Shown: positions 49,716 through 60,342, counted from the stretch's first letter. The stretch: 64,000 nt of DNA from Brucellaceae bacterium (GCA_020637775.1 JACKJV010000002.1:248001-312000); one strand, 5' to 3'. The notes: a model not told the origin generated them from the letters alone. Translations and numbers: made by a program.

Positions 49716-51233
49716 ATGCACAAGCCTGTCGCCGATGCCAGACCGAATACCTTGGCTTTCGAGACCGTCCCGCTCATCAAGCCGACCGGATTTCGCGAAT
49801 ATGACGCGCGGTGGTGGTTCGGCCATCCGGGCGCACAGAAGCCGCCGGAACTGAACCTGCTTGGCGTGCAGGCGCTGGGCATGGGCCTTGGTACGCTGAT
49901 CCGCCGGCGCGGTGCGGGGCCGGACATCGTCACCGGGCATGATTTCCGCTCCTACTCGCTGTCGATCAAGCTGGCGCTTGCCCAGGGGCTCATGGCCGCC
50001 GGCGCCCGCGTGAAGGATATCGGCCTGGCGCTTTCGCCCATGGCTTATTTCGCCCAGTTCGCGCTCGATGCCGCCTCCGTGGCCATGGTCACCGCCTCGC
50101 ACAACGACAATGGCTGGACCGGCGTGAAGATGGGTTGCCAGCGCCCGCTGACCTTCGGCCCCGATGAGATGGCGCAGTTGCGCGATATCGTGCTCAACGG
50201 CGATTTCGACCTGCCCGGTGGCGGAGCCTACGAAACGGTGACCGGCATGCGCGAACGCTACCTTGCCGATCTGGCCGGCGGCCTGCAACTCAAGCGGCGT
50301 CTCAAGGTCGTCGCCGCTTGCGGAAACGGAACCGCGGGCGCCTTTGCGCCTGACCTTCTGGAGCGCATTGGCTGCGAGGTCATTCCGCTGGATTGCGACC
50401 TCGATTACACCTTCCCGCGCTACAACCCCAACCCGGAAGACATGGAAATGCTGCATGCCATCCGCGACGCGGTTCTGGCGCACAAGGCCGATATCGGCCT
50501 TGGTTTCGATGGCGACGGTGACCGCTGCGGGGTGGTCGACAACGAGGGCAACGAGATCTTTTCCGACAAGGTCGGCGTCATGCTGGCGCGCGACATGTCG
50601 GCGGAGCGGCCTGGCGCGCAATTCGTCGTCGATGTGAAATCGACCGGTCTTTACAGGACCGACCCGGTGCTGGCGGCCAATGGCGCGAAAACCGATTACT
50701 GGAAAACCGGCCATTCCTACATCAAGCGGCGGGTGAGCGAACTGGGCGCGGTCGCCGGGTTCGAGAAGTCCGGCCACTTCTTCTTCAATGCGCCCCATGG
50801 CCGCGGATATGACGACGGCCTCGTCACGGCCACCGCCATCTGCCGCATGCTGGAGCGCAATCCCGGCAAGTCGATGGCCGACCTTTACCGCGATCTGCCG
50901 CTGACTTTCGGTTCCCCCACCATGTCACCCCATTGCGCCGACGAGGAGAAATATGACGTGGTGGAGAGGGTCGTGGCCCGCTTTGCCGGGATGAAACGCA
51001 ACGGGGAGACCCTGGCGGGCGAGCGGATCGAGAGCCTCGTGACGGTCAATGGCATCCGCGTGGGCCTGTCGGATGGAAGCTGGGGCCTCGTGCGCGCGTC
51101 GTCCAACAAGCCCGAACTCGTTGTCGTGGTGGAAAGCCCGGTGTCGGAGGAGCGCAAGCGCGCCGTGTTCCACGCCGTTGATGCAATCCTGCGTGAAAAT
51201 CCGGAAGTCGGCGCCTATAACCAGTCGATCTGA
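49716..51233 (+). CDS. manB: phosphomannomutase / phosphoglucomutase
   Basis: An alpha-D-phosphohexomutase that interconverts mannose-6-phosphate and mannose-1-phosphate (often glucose phosphates too). 505 residues, slightly longer than AlgC. The phosphoserine loop is TASHNDNGWTGVK with Ser128, the metal-binding loop is DGDGDR at 265-270, the sugar loop is EKSGHFFFN, and the phosphate-binding loop is RASSNKPEL. ATG 49716 follows GGAAG; an in-frame TTG at 49704 is an alternative. It is followed 25 bp later by the GMP-AGE fusion, so the two genes form a GDP-mannose operon. Confidence 0.93.
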   Translation: MHKPVADARPNTLAFETVPLIKPTGFREYDARWWFGHPGAQKPPELNLLGVQALGMGLGTLIRRRGAGPDIVTGHDFRSYSLSIKLALAQGLMAAGARVKDIGLALSPMAYFAQFALDAASVAMVTASHNDNGWTGVKMGCQRPLTFGPDEMAQLRDIVLNGDFDLPGGGAYETVTGMRERYLADLAGGLQLKRRLKVVAACGNGTAGAFAPDLLERIGCEVIPLDCDLDYTFPRYNPNPEDMEMLHAIRDAVLAHKADIGLGFDGDGDRCGVVDNEGNEIFSDKVGVMLARDMSAERPGAQFVVDVKSTGLYRTDPVLAANGAKTDYWKTGHSYIKRRVSELGAVAGFEKSGHFFFNAPHGRGYDDGLVTATAICRMLERNPGKSMADLYRDLPLTFGSPTMSPHCADEEKYDVVERVVARFAGMKRNGETLAGERIESLVTVNGIRVGLSDGSWGLVRASSNKPELVVVVESPVSEERKRAVFHAVDAILRENPEVGAYNQSI

Positions 51234-51258
51234 AGCAGCAGGCCGGGGGAAGACCAGC

Positions 51259-53502
51259 ATGAGTGCGCGTATTGTCAGCTTTGTCATGAGCGGTGGCATC
51301 GGGTCGCGGCTCTGGCCCCTGTCGCGGGAGGACAATCCGAAGCAGTTCCACGACCTGTCCGGCGGTGGATCCATGATCCATCAGACGGTCCGGCGCATGG
51401 CTGCGCGCACCGCAGGCGCCGGCCCCGTCTGCATCATTGCCACCGAGCGCCATGCCGGGCGGGTCAATGCGGAACTGGCGGGCCAGGATCTCAGGGGCGG
51501 ACGCGCGCTCTACGAGCCCATGGGCCGCAACACCGCCGCCGCCGTGGCCCTGGCCGCGCAGGTGACATTGCGCGATTTCGGCGACGACCTCGTCCTCGTG
51601 GTGCCTTCCGACCACGTGATTGCCACCGATGCCGATTTCTGGGCTACGGTGGAGGATGGCGTGGAGGCGGCCCGGGCAGGGCGCGTCGTGGTCTTTGGCG
51701 TCCGTCCCACCCATCCGGAGACCGGCTACGGCTATATCGAGGCCGGAGCTGACACGGGCGCACCGGTGCGCGACGTCGCCCGTTTCGTCGAGAAGCCGGA
51801 CCATGCCACCGCCGAGGCCTATCTTGCCGACGGCAATTTCTACTGGAATGCCGGCATTTTCCTGTTCCGCGCCTCCGCCATGCGCGATGCATTCGAAGCC
51901 CTGGAACCGGGCATCTGGTCCGCCGTGGCAACGGCGCTCGCCAACGCCCGCGACGAAGTGGGCGGAACCTTCCTGCACGAGGACGATTATCTCGCCGTCC
52001 GCTCCGATTCCATCGATTACGCGATCATGGAAAAGCTCGATGGCATTGCCATGGTCGAGGCCCGTTTTCGCTGGAACGACCTGGGGTCATGGCAATCCCT
52101 GCTCGATGTGGCGGATGCCGATGAAGACGGGAACGTGATCGTCGGCGATGTTGTCGCCATCGATTGCCAGCATTGCTACCTGCGCTCTTCAGGCCGCCTT
52201 CTCTCCGTCATCGGCCTGAAGGACGTCGCCGTGGTGGCGACTGCCGACGCGACTTTCGTGGCGCCCGTCAGTGAAAGCCAGAACGTCAAGAAAGTGGTGC
52301 AACAGCTTGAGAAAAGCGGCCGGCTGGAAACCCGCTACACGCCCAGCCACGATGGCGTGATCGAGGCGGGCGCCTTTGTCAGCCGGGTGCGTCACTGGCT
52401 GTTCGAGGAGACGCTGCCGCTCTGGTCGACCGCCGGCGTGGACCGCGTCCATGGCGGGTTTCACGAGACACTGGGCTTTGACGGCCAGCCGCGCCTGAAG
52501 CCCAAGCGCATGCGCACCATGGCGCGCCAGGTCTACGCGTTTTCCGTGGCCAAGGCCCACGGCTGGCAAGGTCCGGCCGACGAACTCATCGCCCATGGCA
52601 TCGATTTCATGGCCACCAGGGGCCGAACGCGGCGCGGCGGCTGGATCCGTGCCTTCAACCCGGACGGATCGGTACTCGATCCGGTCGAGGATACCTATGA
52701 CCATGCCTTCGTGCTTCTGGCGCTGGCACATGCCCACGCTGCCGGCCATGCCGATGCGCTGACACTGGGGCGCGAGACCTTCGACTTCCTCGACGAGCAT
52801 CTCGAAGACGCAAACCTGCGCGGCTACCTGGAAACCTCCGATGGCGAGAACCTGCGCCGGTCCAACCCGCACATGCATCTGCTCGAGGCATTCCTTGCCT
52901 GGTACCACGCCACCGGGGAACGGACCTATCTGCGCCGCGCGGCACGTATCGTCGACCTGTTCCGCCACGTGCTTTTTGATGCCGAGACATGGACTCTGGG
53001 CGAATTCTTCGACGGCGGCTGGAAGCCGGAGCCCGGCGAGCGCGGGGCATGGACGGAGCCTGGCCACCACTTCGAATGGGCGTCACTGCTGACCGATTTC
53101 GCCGAAGCGACCGGCCAGACCGATCTCGTGCCCTATGCGCGCAAGCTCTATGCGTCCGCCGTCGCGCACGGGCTGAACAGGGCCACGGGCCTGGCCTACA
53201 ATGCCGTCTCGCGCTCCGGGGTTCCGCTCGATCAACTGTCCCGTTCCTGGCCGCAGACCGAGGCGATCAAGGCGGCCATCGCGCTTGACAGCGAAGGCGG
53301 CGGACCGGACATGAAGCCGGAAATCGAATCGCGGGTCGCCCGCCTGTTCCGCTGGCATGTCGATCCGGCGCCGCGTGGCCTGTGGATCGACCTGATCGAC
53401 GAAAAGGGCGCAGCCCGCGCGGCGGACGTGCCGGCCTCGATCTTCTATCACCTCGTCTGCGCGCTGACGCGTTACCTCGAAGTCCAGCCCAGGGCCGGAT
53501 AG
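51259..53502 (+). CDS. mannose-1-phosphate guanylyltransferase fused to AGE-family (type III) mannose-6-phosphate isomerase
   Basis: A two-domain enzyme of 747 residues. The N-terminal half (about 1-360) is a GDP-mannose pyrophosphorylase with GGIGSRLWPLSREDNPKQF at 12-30, VVPSDHVI, ETGYGYIE and FVEKPD. The C-terminal half (about 372-747) is an N-acylglucosamine 2-epimerase-fold domain with HGGFHETLGFDG, RQVYAFSVAK, DHAFVLLALAHA and RSWPQTEAIKA. The Rhizobium meliloti phosphomannose isomerase belongs to the AGE superfamily, so this domain probably makes mannose-6-phosphate from fructose-6-phosphate. The cupin isomerase domain of the usual ManC fusion is absent. With the preceding mutase the whole route to GDP-mannose is in two genes. 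Confidence 0.9.
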   Translation: MSARIVSFVMSGGIGSRLWPLSREDNPKQFHDLSGGGSMIHQTVRRMAARTAGAGPVCIIATERHAGRVNAELAGQDLRGGRALYEPMGRNTAAAVALAAQVTLRDFGDDLVLVVPSDHVIATDADFWATVEDGVEAARAGRVVVFGVRPTHPETGYGYIEAGADTGAPVRDVARFVEKPDHATAEAYLADGNFYWNAGIFLFRASAMRDAFEALEPGIWSAVATALANARDEVGGTFLHEDDYLAVRSDSIDYAIMEKLDGIAMVEARFRWNDLGSWQSLLDVADADEDGNVIVGDVVAIDCQHCYLRSSGRLLSVIGLKDVAVVATADATFVAPVSESQNVKKVVQQLEKSGRLETRYTPSHDGVIEAGAFVSRVRHWLFEETLPLWSTAGVDRVHGGFHETLGFDGQPRLKPKRMRTMARQVYAFSVAKAHGWQGPADELIAHGIDFMATRGRTRRGGWIRAFNPDGSVLDPVEDTYDHAFVLLALAHAHAAGHADALTLGRETFDFLDEHLEDANLRGYLETSDGENLRRSNPHMHLLEAFLAWYHATGERTYLRRAARIVDLFRHVLFDAETWTLGEFFDGGWKPEPGERGAWTEPGHHFEWASLLTDFAEATGQTDLVPYARKLYASAVAHGLNRATGLAYNAVSRSGVPLDQLSRSWPQTEAIKAAIALDSEGGGPDMKPEIESRVARLFRWHVDPAPRGLWIDLIDEKGAARAADVPASIFYHLVCALTRYLEVQPRAG

Positions 53503-53506
53503 ACGC

Positions 53507-54970
53507 TCAGTAGGGGCTGTCCACCGGCCCGTCTGCCACGTAGACACTCTTGATCTGGCTCCAGGCAGCCAGCGCCTCAAGGCCGTTTTCCCGGCCCATG
53601 CCGGACTGCTTGACGCCGCCGAACGGCATGTCGGCGGGTGTCAGGTTGTAGGCGTTGATCCAGCAGGTGCCGGCCTGAAGGCGGTGGACGACGCGCCTGG
53701 CCCGCTCCATATCCGCCGAGAACACGCCGGCAGCCAGCCCGAACGGCGTGGCATTGGCGCGCGCGATCACCTCCTCCTCGTCGCGGAAAGACAGTACGGC
53801 CATCACCGGCCCGAAGATCTCCTCACGCGCGATGGTCATGGAATCGGTGACGCCGGTGAAAACCGTTGGCTCCACGTAATGCCCGGCTTCCAGCCCTTGG
53901 AGATGTGGACGGTCGCCGCCGCAGGCCAGATTCGCGCCTTCCGCCTTGCCGGCCTCGATATAGCCGGTCACCTTTGCAAGCTGCGCCGCCGAGACCAGCG
54001 GCCCCATCTGCGTCGCCTCGTCCATCGGGTCGCCGATGCGGATGGCGCGCGTGCGTTCGACGAGCCGCTCGACGAACCGGTCATGGATGGCTTCATGTAC
54101 GAAAACGCGTGTGCCATTGGAGCAGACCTGGCCTGAGGAATAGAAGTTGCCCAGCATGGCGCCTCCGATGGCGCTTTCCAGATCGGCATCCTCGAACACG
54201 ATCAGCGGCGACTTTCCGCCCAGCTCCATCGTCGCCGGTTTCATCAGGCTGCCGGCCTTGGCGAGCACTTTCTTGCCGGTCGGCACCGAGCCGGTCAATG
54301 AAACCTTCGCGATCACCGGATGTTCGACCAGCCTCGCCGCCACGTCGCCGAAGCCCTGGACCACGTTGAAAAGGCCGGCCGGCAGCCCGGCCTCGACATA
54401 GATTTCCGCCAGTTTCAGCGCCGACAATGGCGTGACCTCCGACGGCTTGAAGATCATCGCATTGCCCATGGCCAGCGCCGGCGCCGATTTCCAGCAGGCG
54501 ATCTGGATCGGGTAGTTCCACGCCCCGATGCCAAGCGTGACGCCGAAGGGCTCGGGCCGGGTATAGGCATGGGGTCCGCCAAGGTCGATGTGCCGCCCGG
54601 CATACCCGGCCACCACGCGCCCCATGTAGTCGAGGCATTCGGCCCCCGAGGCGGCATCGGCCACCAGCGTCTCCTGAAGCGGCTTGCCGGTGTCGAGCGT
54701 CTCCAGTTCCGAAAGCGCGCGGTTGCGTTCCGTCAGGATCGCGGCGGTCCTGCGAAGCACCGCGCCGCGTTCCTCCGGCGGCCGCGCGGCCCACGCGGCC
54801 TGAGCGCGCGCCGCGCTCTCCGCCGCAGCCTCGATCACAGCATCGGTCGCGCCATGCAGCCGTGCAATGACTTCGCCGCTCGCCGGATGGCGGCTTTCGA
54901 GAATTGGGCCGGATGTGTCCTCGAACGGCTTGCCGTCAATGAAATGGGAAGCGGAAGGTTGCGCGCGCAT
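53507..54970 (-). CDS. betB: betaine aldehyde dehydrogenase BetB
   Basis: This enzyme oxidises betaine aldehyde to glycine betaine with NAD(P). 487 residues, the usual length. Visible are the cofactor region [17 protein letters not shown], the general base in [10 protein letters not shown] and the catalytic cysteine in [12 protein letters not shown], the BetB-specific context. The C-terminus has [14 protein letters not shown]. It is the last gene of betC-betA-betB (minus strand), 18 bp after betA. It converges on the GMP-AGE fusion with only four bases between stops. Confidence 0.95.
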   Translation of the reverse strand: MRAQPSASHFIDGKPFEDTSGPILESRHPASGEVIARLHGATDAVIEAAAESAARAQAAWAARPPEERGAVLRRTAAILTERNRALSELETLDTGKPLQETLVADAASGAECLDYMGRVVAGYAGRHIDLGGPHAYTRPEPFGVTLGIGAWNYPIQIACWKSAPALAMGNAMIFKPSEVTPLSALKLAEIYVEAGLPAGLFNVVQGFGDVAARLVEHPVIAKVSLTGSVPTGKKVLAKAGSLMKPATMELGGKSPLIVFEDADLESAIGGAMLGNFYSSGQVCSNGTRVFVHEAIHDRFVERLVERTRAIRIGDPMDEATQMGPLVSAAQLAKVTGYIEAGKAEGANLACGGDRPHLQGLEAGHYVEPTVFTGVTDSMTIAREEIFGPVMAVLSFRDEEEVIARANATPFGLAAGVFSADMERARRVVHRLQAGTCWINAYNLTPADMPFGGVKQSGMGRENGLEALAAWSQIKSVYVADGPVDSPY

Positions 54971-54988
54971 GGTGGATCGGTCTCTCGG

Positions 54989-56674
54989 CTATCGGTCGCT
55001 GACCTGCCAGCGCGGATTGATCCACGGCTCCAGGTTGGAGGCGGGCAGGGGCTGGCGGCCGAGGATGTGGTCGGACGCCTTTTCGCCCACCATGATCGAC
55101 GGCGCATTCAGGTTGCCGTTGGTGATGCGCGGGAAGATGGAGCTGTCGGCCACACGAAGGCCCTCCACGCCGATGACGCGGTTTTCCGGGTCGACAACCG
55201 ACATGGGATCGCTGGCCGCACCCATGCGGCAGGTGCCGCACGGGTGATAGGCGCTTTCGGCATGGTCTCGGATGAAGGAATCCAGCGCCTCGTCGCTCTG
55301 GACATGGTCGCCCGGCGAAATCTCGCGGCCGCGAAACGGCGCCATCGCTGCCTGCCCGAAAATCTCGCGCGTCAACCGGATGCAATGGCGGAACTCGCTC
55401 CAGTCGTCGGGATGGCTCATGTAGTTGAAGCGGATGACCGGGTTGTCGGATGGATCGGCCGAGCGAAGGGTGACCGATCCCCGCGATTTCGAGCGCATCG
55501 GCCCGACATGGGCCTGGAAACCGTGGCCTTTTGCCGCCGCCTTGCCGTCATAGCGGATGGCCCCGGCCAGAAAATGGAACTGGATGTCGGGATAGTCGAC
55601 ACCGGCCGCCGACCGCACGAATCCGCAGGCCTCGAAGTGGTTGGTGGCCCCGTCGCCGCGCTTGAGGAACAGCCATTCCGCCCCGATCATCGCCTTGGAG
55701 ATGAGGCCGAGCTTGGCATTCAACGTGATCGGCTGCGTGCATTCCTGCTGGATGTAGAGTTCCAGGTGGTCCTGGAGGTTGGCGCCGACGCCTGGCCGGT
55801 CAGCCACCACATCGATGCCGAGATCGCGCAGATGTGCTGCCGGGCCGATGCCCGACAGCATGAGCAGCTTGGGCGAATTGATGGCCGAGGCCGCCAGGAT
55901 CACTTCACGTCTTGCATGAATGGTTCGAGCGTGCCCGCCCGCCTCGATCTCGATGCCGCTGGCCCGCTGGTTCTCGATCACGACGCGCCGCGCAAGGCCC
56001 CTGACGAGATGAACGTTGGGCCGCCCGAGGGCAGGGCGCAGATAGGCCTTGGCGGCCGAGAAGCGCTCGCCCTTGTGAATGGTCTGCTCGAAGGCCGCAA
56101 AGCCTTCCTGCTTCTGCCCGTTGTAATCGCCGGTCACTTCGAAACCGGCCTGCCGGCCCGCTTCGATGAAAGCGCCGTAGAGGGGATTGTCCATGCGCGC
56201 CCGGCGCACATGCAGCGGCCCGTCCTTGCCGCGCCAGTCGGCCTCGCCGGAATCGGCGTTCTCCATGCGCAGGAAATAGGGCAGCACATCGGCATGGGAC
56301 CATCCATGCGCGCCGCTTTCCGCCCAATGGTCGAAGTCGCGGGCATGGCCGCGCACATAGACCATGCCATTGATGGAAGAGGAACCGCCGATCACCTTGC
56401 CGCGTGGCGTGACGAGCTGGCGCCCGCCCAGATGCGGCTCCGGCTCGCTTTTCATGCCCCAGTCATAGAGCTTCATGTTCATGGGATAGGAAAGCGCAGC
56501 GGGCATCTGGATGAACGGGCCGGCATCCGTGCCGCCATGTTCGACGACGATCACCGAGTGCTTCCCGTCCTCCGACAGCCGGTACGCCATGGCGGAACCG
56601 GCCGAGCCCGACCCGACGATCACATAGTCGGCGGCAAGCTGTGCCGCATCGTCGAAATGCTTGCCGGATGTCAT
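54989..56674 (-). CDS. betA: choline dehydrogenase BetA
   Basis: A membrane-associated FAD enzyme of the GMC family that oxidises choline to betaine aldehyde. 561 residues. [20 protein letters not shown] is the FAD motif, [20 protein letters not shown] is GMC signature 1 and [19 protein letters not shown] is signature 2. The catalytic histidine lies in [12 protein letters not shown]. The end [14 protein letters not shown] resembles the BetA C-terminus. GAGGGG lies eight bases before ATG 56674; the betC stop (56676-56678) is one base upstream. The other GMC gene at 29795 lacks this C-terminal signature. Confidence 0.95.
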   Translation of the reverse strand: MTSGKHFDDAAQLAADYVIVGSGSAGSAMAYRLSEDGKHSVIVVEHGGTDAGPFIQMPAALSYPMNMKLYDWGMKSEPEPHLGGRQLVTPRGKVIGGSSSINGMVYVRGHARDFDHWAESGAHGWSHADVLPYFLRMENADSGEADWRGKDGPLHVRRARMDNPLYGAFIEAGRQAGFEVTGDYNGQKQEGFAAFEQTIHKGERFSAAKAYLRPALGRPNVHLVRGLARRVVIENQRASGIEIEAGGHARTIHARREVILAASAINSPKLLMLSGIGPAAHLRDLGIDVVADRPGVGANLQDHLELYIQQECTQPITLNAKLGLISKAMIGAEWLFLKRGDGATNHFEACGFVRSAAGVDYPDIQFHFLAGAIRYDGKAAAKGHGFQAHVGPMRSKSRGSVTLRSADPSDNPVIRFNYMSHPDDWSEFRHCIRLTREIFGQAAMAPFRGREISPGDHVQSDEALDSFIRDHAESAYHPCGTCRMGAASDPMSVVDPENRVIGVEGLRVADSSIFPRITNGNLNAPSIMVGEKASDHILGRQPLPASNLEPWINPRWQVSDR

Positions 56675-56675
56675 G

Positions 56676-58202
56676 TCACTCGCCCCTCGGATAGCGCTTG
56701 TTCTCCTCAAGCACGTTCAGATCCATGTGGTTGCGCATGTAGCGTTCCGATGCCTTCTGCAGCGGCTGGAAATCCCACGGGAAATAGGCCCCGTTGCGTA
56801 GCGCCGGATAGACCACCCAGCGCCGCGCCTGGCTCTGGCGTACCTCCGCGTCATAGGCCGCCATGTCCCATGTCGCGCGCACCCGCGTCATGAAGGCCTG
56901 CACGACCTCCTCGTGGCCCGGATCGGGTGCCAGGTTTTCCAGTTCCAGCGGATCGTCCGCCAGGTTGAAGAGTTGCGGCGGGTCCAGTTCGCAGTGGACG
57001 AATTTCAGGTGGCCTTCGCGGATGCAGACCAGCGGCGCCTGGGAACCTTCCGCCGCATACTCGATCAGCACGGGTTCCTTGCGGGCATGGCCCTCCATCT
57101 GCGCAACCAGGCTTTCCCCGTCTGTCCAGGGCATGATGCCCTCCAGGTCGATGCCGGCCAGATCGGCCAGCGTCGGCAGGATGTCCATGGTCGAGACCGG
57201 ATCGGTGACGAGGCGGCCAGGCCGGCCCGGCACCGCGATCATCACCGGCACGCGCGCCGAGCCTTCGTAGAAATTCATCTTGAACCACAGGCCGCGCTCG
57301 CCCAGCATGTCGCCATGGTCGGAGCAGAACACGATCACCGTGTCATCGGCCATGCGCGTGGCCTCCAGCACGGCCAGCAATTCGCCCACCTTGTCGTCGA
57401 GATAGGAAATGTTGGCGAAATAGGCCTGGCGCGATCGGCGGATGTCCTCGTCCGAAATATCGAAATTCGTGTAGTCATTGGCCTTGTAGAGCCGTTGCGA
57501 ATGCGGGTCCTGTTCTTCGAAGGGGATCGCGGGAACGGATGGTTCCAGGTGATCGCAATCGGCATAAAGGTCCCAGTATTTGCGCCGCGCCACATAGGGG
57601 TCGTGCGGATGGGTGAAGGAAACGGTGACGCACCATGGCCGCCGGTCGGCATCGTCATTCTCGCGGGCAAGCTGGTAGAGCTTCTGCGCGCCGTGAAAGC
57701 AGACCTCGTCGTCATATTCCATCTGGTTGGAGATTTCGGCCACGCCCGCGCCGGTGACCGAGCCGAGATTGTGATACCACCAGTCGATGCGCTCGCCCGG
57801 CTTGCGATAGTCTGGCGTCCAGCCGAAATCGGCCGGGTAGATGTCGGTCGTCAGCCTTTCCTCGAATCCGTGCAACTGGTCCGGCCCGACGAAATGCATC
57901 TTGCCCGACAGGCAGGTGTAATAGCCCGCCGCGCGCAGGTGGTGCGCATAGGTGGGAATGTCCGAGGCGAACTCCGCGGCATTGTCATAGACGCGCGTGC
58001 GCCGCGGCAATTGGCCCGACATGAAGGAGGCACGGCCCGGCGCACAAAGCGGCGAGGCCGTATAGGCATTGCGAAACCGTGTGGAGCGCGCGGCCAGCCG
58101 TTTCAGGTTCGGTGCATGCAGCCAGTCCGCCGGGCCATCGGGAAACAAGGTTCCGTTCAACTGGTCGACCATGATGACGAGGATGTTCGGCTTCGCGGGC
58201 AC
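56676..58202 (-). CDS. betC: choline sulfatase BetC
   Basis: This enzyme hydrolyses choline-O-sulfate to choline and sulfate. 508 residues, the normal BetC size. The metal-binding opening is [11 protein letters not shown]. The sulfatase signature C-A-P-G-R has Cys53 as the residue converted to formylglycine ([14 protein letters not shown]). [20 protein letters not shown] is typical of choline sulfatases, and [17 protein letters not shown] holds the second metal ligands. It starts with GTG 58202 (GGAG about ten bases before). It is the first gene of betCBA. A BetI-like palindrome lies 36 bp upstream, but no betI gene adjoins. Confidence 0.95.
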   Translation of the reverse strand: MPAKPNILVIMVDQLNGTLFPDGPADWLHAPNLKRLAARSTRFRNAYTASPLCAPGRASFMSGQLPRRTRVYDNAAEFASDIPTYAHHLRAAGYYTCLSGKMHFVGPDQLHGFEERLTTDIYPADFGWTPDYRKPGERIDWWYHNLGSVTGAGVAEISNQMEYDDEVCFHGAQKLYQLARENDDADRRPWCVTVSFTHPHDPYVARRKYWDLYADCDHLEPSVPAIPFEEQDPHSQRLYKANDYTNFDISDEDIRRSRQAYFANISYLDDKVGELLAVLEATRMADDTVIVFCSDHGDMLGERGLWFKMNFYEGSARVPVMIAVPGRPGRLVTDPVSTMDILPTLADLAGIDLEGIMPWTDGESLVAQMEGHARKEPVLIEYAAEGSQAPLVCIREGHLKFVHCELDPPQLFNLADDPLELENLAPDPGHEEVVQAFMTRVRATWDMAAYDAEVRQSQARRWVVYPALRNGAYFPWDFQPLQKASERYMRNHMDLNVLEENKRYPRGE

Positions 58203-58237
58203 GGGCTTGCACTCCGGTCGGGGGTGGTGGAATTTTT

Positions 58238-58255
58238 ATTGAATAGTCATTCAAT
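58238..58255. promoter_or_regulatory. BetI-like operator upstream of betC
   Basis: ATTGAAT (58238-58244) and ATTCAAT (58249-58255) are exact inverted repeats around AGTC. The sequence resembles the palindromes bound by the choline-responsive TetR-family repressor BetI in other bacteria. It sits 36 bp before the betC start in the only AT-rich part of the divergent region shared with the thiolase gene. Confidence 0.6.
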
Positions 58256-58432
58256 GTGGCCGGAATTTGCCATGGCGCGCCGGCTCCTGTCAATTCCGCC
58301 TGCGGGCGTGCTGGCGCATTCATGCACAGCAGCTTACGCATGCCCGAAGGCTTTACGTTCATCGAAAGCCGGTCCAGATTGTCGCCCATGACGGGGCCGG
58401 CCTGCCCGGCCCGGACAACCGGGAGAGACGAT

Positions 58433-59599
58433 ATGACCGCATGCATCGTGGGCTGGGCGCACCTGCCCTTCGGCAAGCATTCCGACATCACGCTGGAAGA
58501 CATGATCGTGAAGGTCGCGCGCGAGGCGCTGGACCATGCCGGCCTTGAGGCCGGTGACGTGGACGAGATCGTGCTCGGCCATTTCAATGCCGGCTTCTCG
58601 CAGCAGGATTTCACCGCGTCGCTGGTCCTGCAGGCCGATGACGGCTTCCGCTTCAAGCCGGCAACGCGCGTCGAAAATGCCTGTGCCACCGGTTCGGCCG
58701 CCGTGCGCCAGGGCATCCGCGCCATCGAGAGCAAGGCCGGCCGCGTGGTCCTCGTCGTCGGCGCCGAGCAGATGACCACGACGCCGGGGCCGGAGATCGG
58801 CAAGAACCTGCTGCGCGCCTCCTACCTGCCCGAGGATGGCGATACGCCGGCCGGCTTCGCCGGTGTCTTCGGCAAGATCGCCCATGCCTATTTCCAGCGC
58901 CATGGCGACCAGTCCGACGCGCTGGCCTCCATCGCCGCCAAGAACCACCGCAATGGTGTCGGCAATCCCTATGCCCAGATGCGCAAGGATTTCGGCTTCG
59001 AATTCTGCCGCACGGAAAGCGAGAAGAACCCCTTCGTCGCCGGGCCTCTGAAGCGCACCGACTGCTCGCTTGTCTCCGATGGCGCCGCCGCCATCGTGCT
59101 GACCGATGTGGAAACGGCGCTGTCCATGAAACGGGCCGTCGCCATTCGCGGCAATGCCCATGTGCAGGATTTCCTGCCCATGTCGAAGCGCGACATCCTG
59201 CTGTTCGAGGGCTGCACCCATGCCTGGGCGCAGGCCATGAAACAGGCCCGTGTCGGCCTTGAAGACCTGTCCTTCGTCGAAACCCACGACTGCTTCACCA
59301 TCGCCGAACTGATCGAATATGAGGCGATGGGACTGGCAAGGCCGGGCGAGGGCGCGAAGGTGGCGCTGGAGGGCCAGACGGAGAAGGGGGGGCGCCTGCC
59401 TGTCAATCCGTCGGGCGGGCTGAAGGCCAAGGGCCATCCGATCGGCGCCACCGGCGTCTCCATGCATGCGCTCACCGCGATGCAGTTGATGGGCGAGGCG
59501 GACGGCTTTCAGGTGGAGAATGCCACGCTGGGCGGCATCTTCAACATGGGTGGCGCCGCGGTGGCCAATTACGTGTCCATCCTGGAGCGCATCAAGTGA
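58433..59599 (+). CDS. thiolase family protein (SCP2-type acetyl-CoA acyltransferase)
   Basis: A 388-residue thiolase-fold enzyme. The nucleophilic cysteine is Cys84 in VENACATGSAA, the first histidine lies in VETHDCFTIAE, and NPSGGLKAKGHPIGATG contains the second histidine of the active site. This is the pattern of SCP2/lipid-transfer-like thiolases, which often act on branched or unusual acyl-CoAs. GGGAGA precedes ATG 58433. Its stop overlaps the start of the following SDR gene (GTGA), so the two work together, perhaps as beta-oxidation steps. Divergent from betC. Confidence 0.9.
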   Translation: MTACIVGWAHLPFGKHSDITLEDMIVKVAREALDHAGLEAGDVDEIVLGHFNAGFSQQDFTASLVLQADDGFRFKPATRVENACATGSAAVRQGIRAIESKAGRVVLVVGAEQMTTTPGPEIGKNLLRASYLPEDGDTPAGFAGVFGKIAHAYFQRHGDQSDALASIAAKNHRNGVGNPYAQMRKDFGFEFCRTESEKNPFVAGPLKRTDCSLVSDGAAAIVLTDVETALSMKRAVAIRGNAHVQDFLPMSKRDILLFEGCTHAWAQAMKQARVGLEDLSFVETHDCFTIAELIEYEAMGLARPGEGAKVALEGQTEKGGRLPVNPSGGLKAKGHPIGATGVSMHALTAMQLMGEADGFQVENATLGGIFNMGGAAVANYVSILERIK

Positions 59600-60342
59600 A
59601 CCGGGTCGCCGTCGTCACCGGCGGCGCTTCCGGCATCGGCCTCGCCGTTGTCGAGCGCCTGCTGGGCGATGGCTGGTCGCTGGGAATCGTTGACGCCAAC
59701 CGCGCCGCGCTGGCGGAAGCCGAGGCGGAACTGGAGGGCGAGGACGCGCTGTTCATCGCCTGCGACATCACCGACGAGGACGAGGTGGGCGAGGTTTTCG
59801 ACCGCATCGCCGACACGCTGGGACCGCTCTCCGCCCTCGTCAACAGCGCGGGCATTGCCCGTGACCTGCCGGCCATGGAAACCTCGGCCGAACTGTTCCG
59901 CCAGATCCTCGACGTCAACCTGGTGGGTTCCTTCATCGCCTCCAAGGCGGCGGTGGAGCGGATGGGCGATGATCTGGCCATCGTCAACATCTCGTCGGTC
60001 TCCGGCCTGCGCGCCAACAAGGGCCGCGTGGCCTATGGCGCGTCCAAGGCCGGCGTGAAGATGATGACCGAGGTCATGGCCGGCGAACTGGGCACGGCGC
60101 GCGTGCGGGTGAACTGCATCGCCCCCGGCCCGGTGGAAACGCCCATGGTTTCGCGCCTGCACACAGCCGCCGACCGGAGCCAGTGGCTGCCGCGCCTGCC
60201 GCTGGCCCGCTATGGCGATCCCGACGAGATCGCGGCCGCCGTGGCCTTCCTCGTCTCCGAGGAGGCGAGCTTCATCACCGGTCACACGCTGGCCGTCGAT
60301 GGCGGCTTCCTGTCCGCCGGCATCCTGGAGGACAGGGCTTGA
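59596..60342 (+). CDS. short-chain dehydrogenase/reductase
   Basis: A 248-residue classical SDR. The cofactor motif is TGGASGIG near residues 8-15, then NSAG, NISSVSG and the catalytic Tyr-x3-Lys in VAYGASKAGV, then NCIAPGPVETPM and GHTLAVDGGF. It begins with GTG 59596 inside the thiolase stop (GTGA). The likely role is a 3-hydroxyacyl-CoA or related dehydrogenase step paired with the thiolase (inference). The last 61 bp overlap the convergent DUF3750 gene. Confidence 0.9.
   Translation: MNRVAVVTGGASGIGLAVVERLLGDGWSLGIVDANRAALAEAEAELEGEDALFIACDITDEDEVGEVFDRIADTLGPLSALVNSAGIARDLPAMETSAELFRQILDVNLVGSFIASKAAVERMGDDLAIVNISSVSGLRANKGRVAYGASKAGVKMMTEVMAGELGTARVRVNCIAPGPVETPMVSRLHTAADRSQWLPRLPLARYGDPDEIAAAVAFLVSEEASFITGHTLAVDGGFLSAGILEDRA

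Noticed and set aside
54320..56893. 857-codon plus-strand open frame
   Set aside because: It lies opposite betB and betA. High GC makes long antisense frames; the translation is rich in Arg, His, Gly and Asp with no domain.
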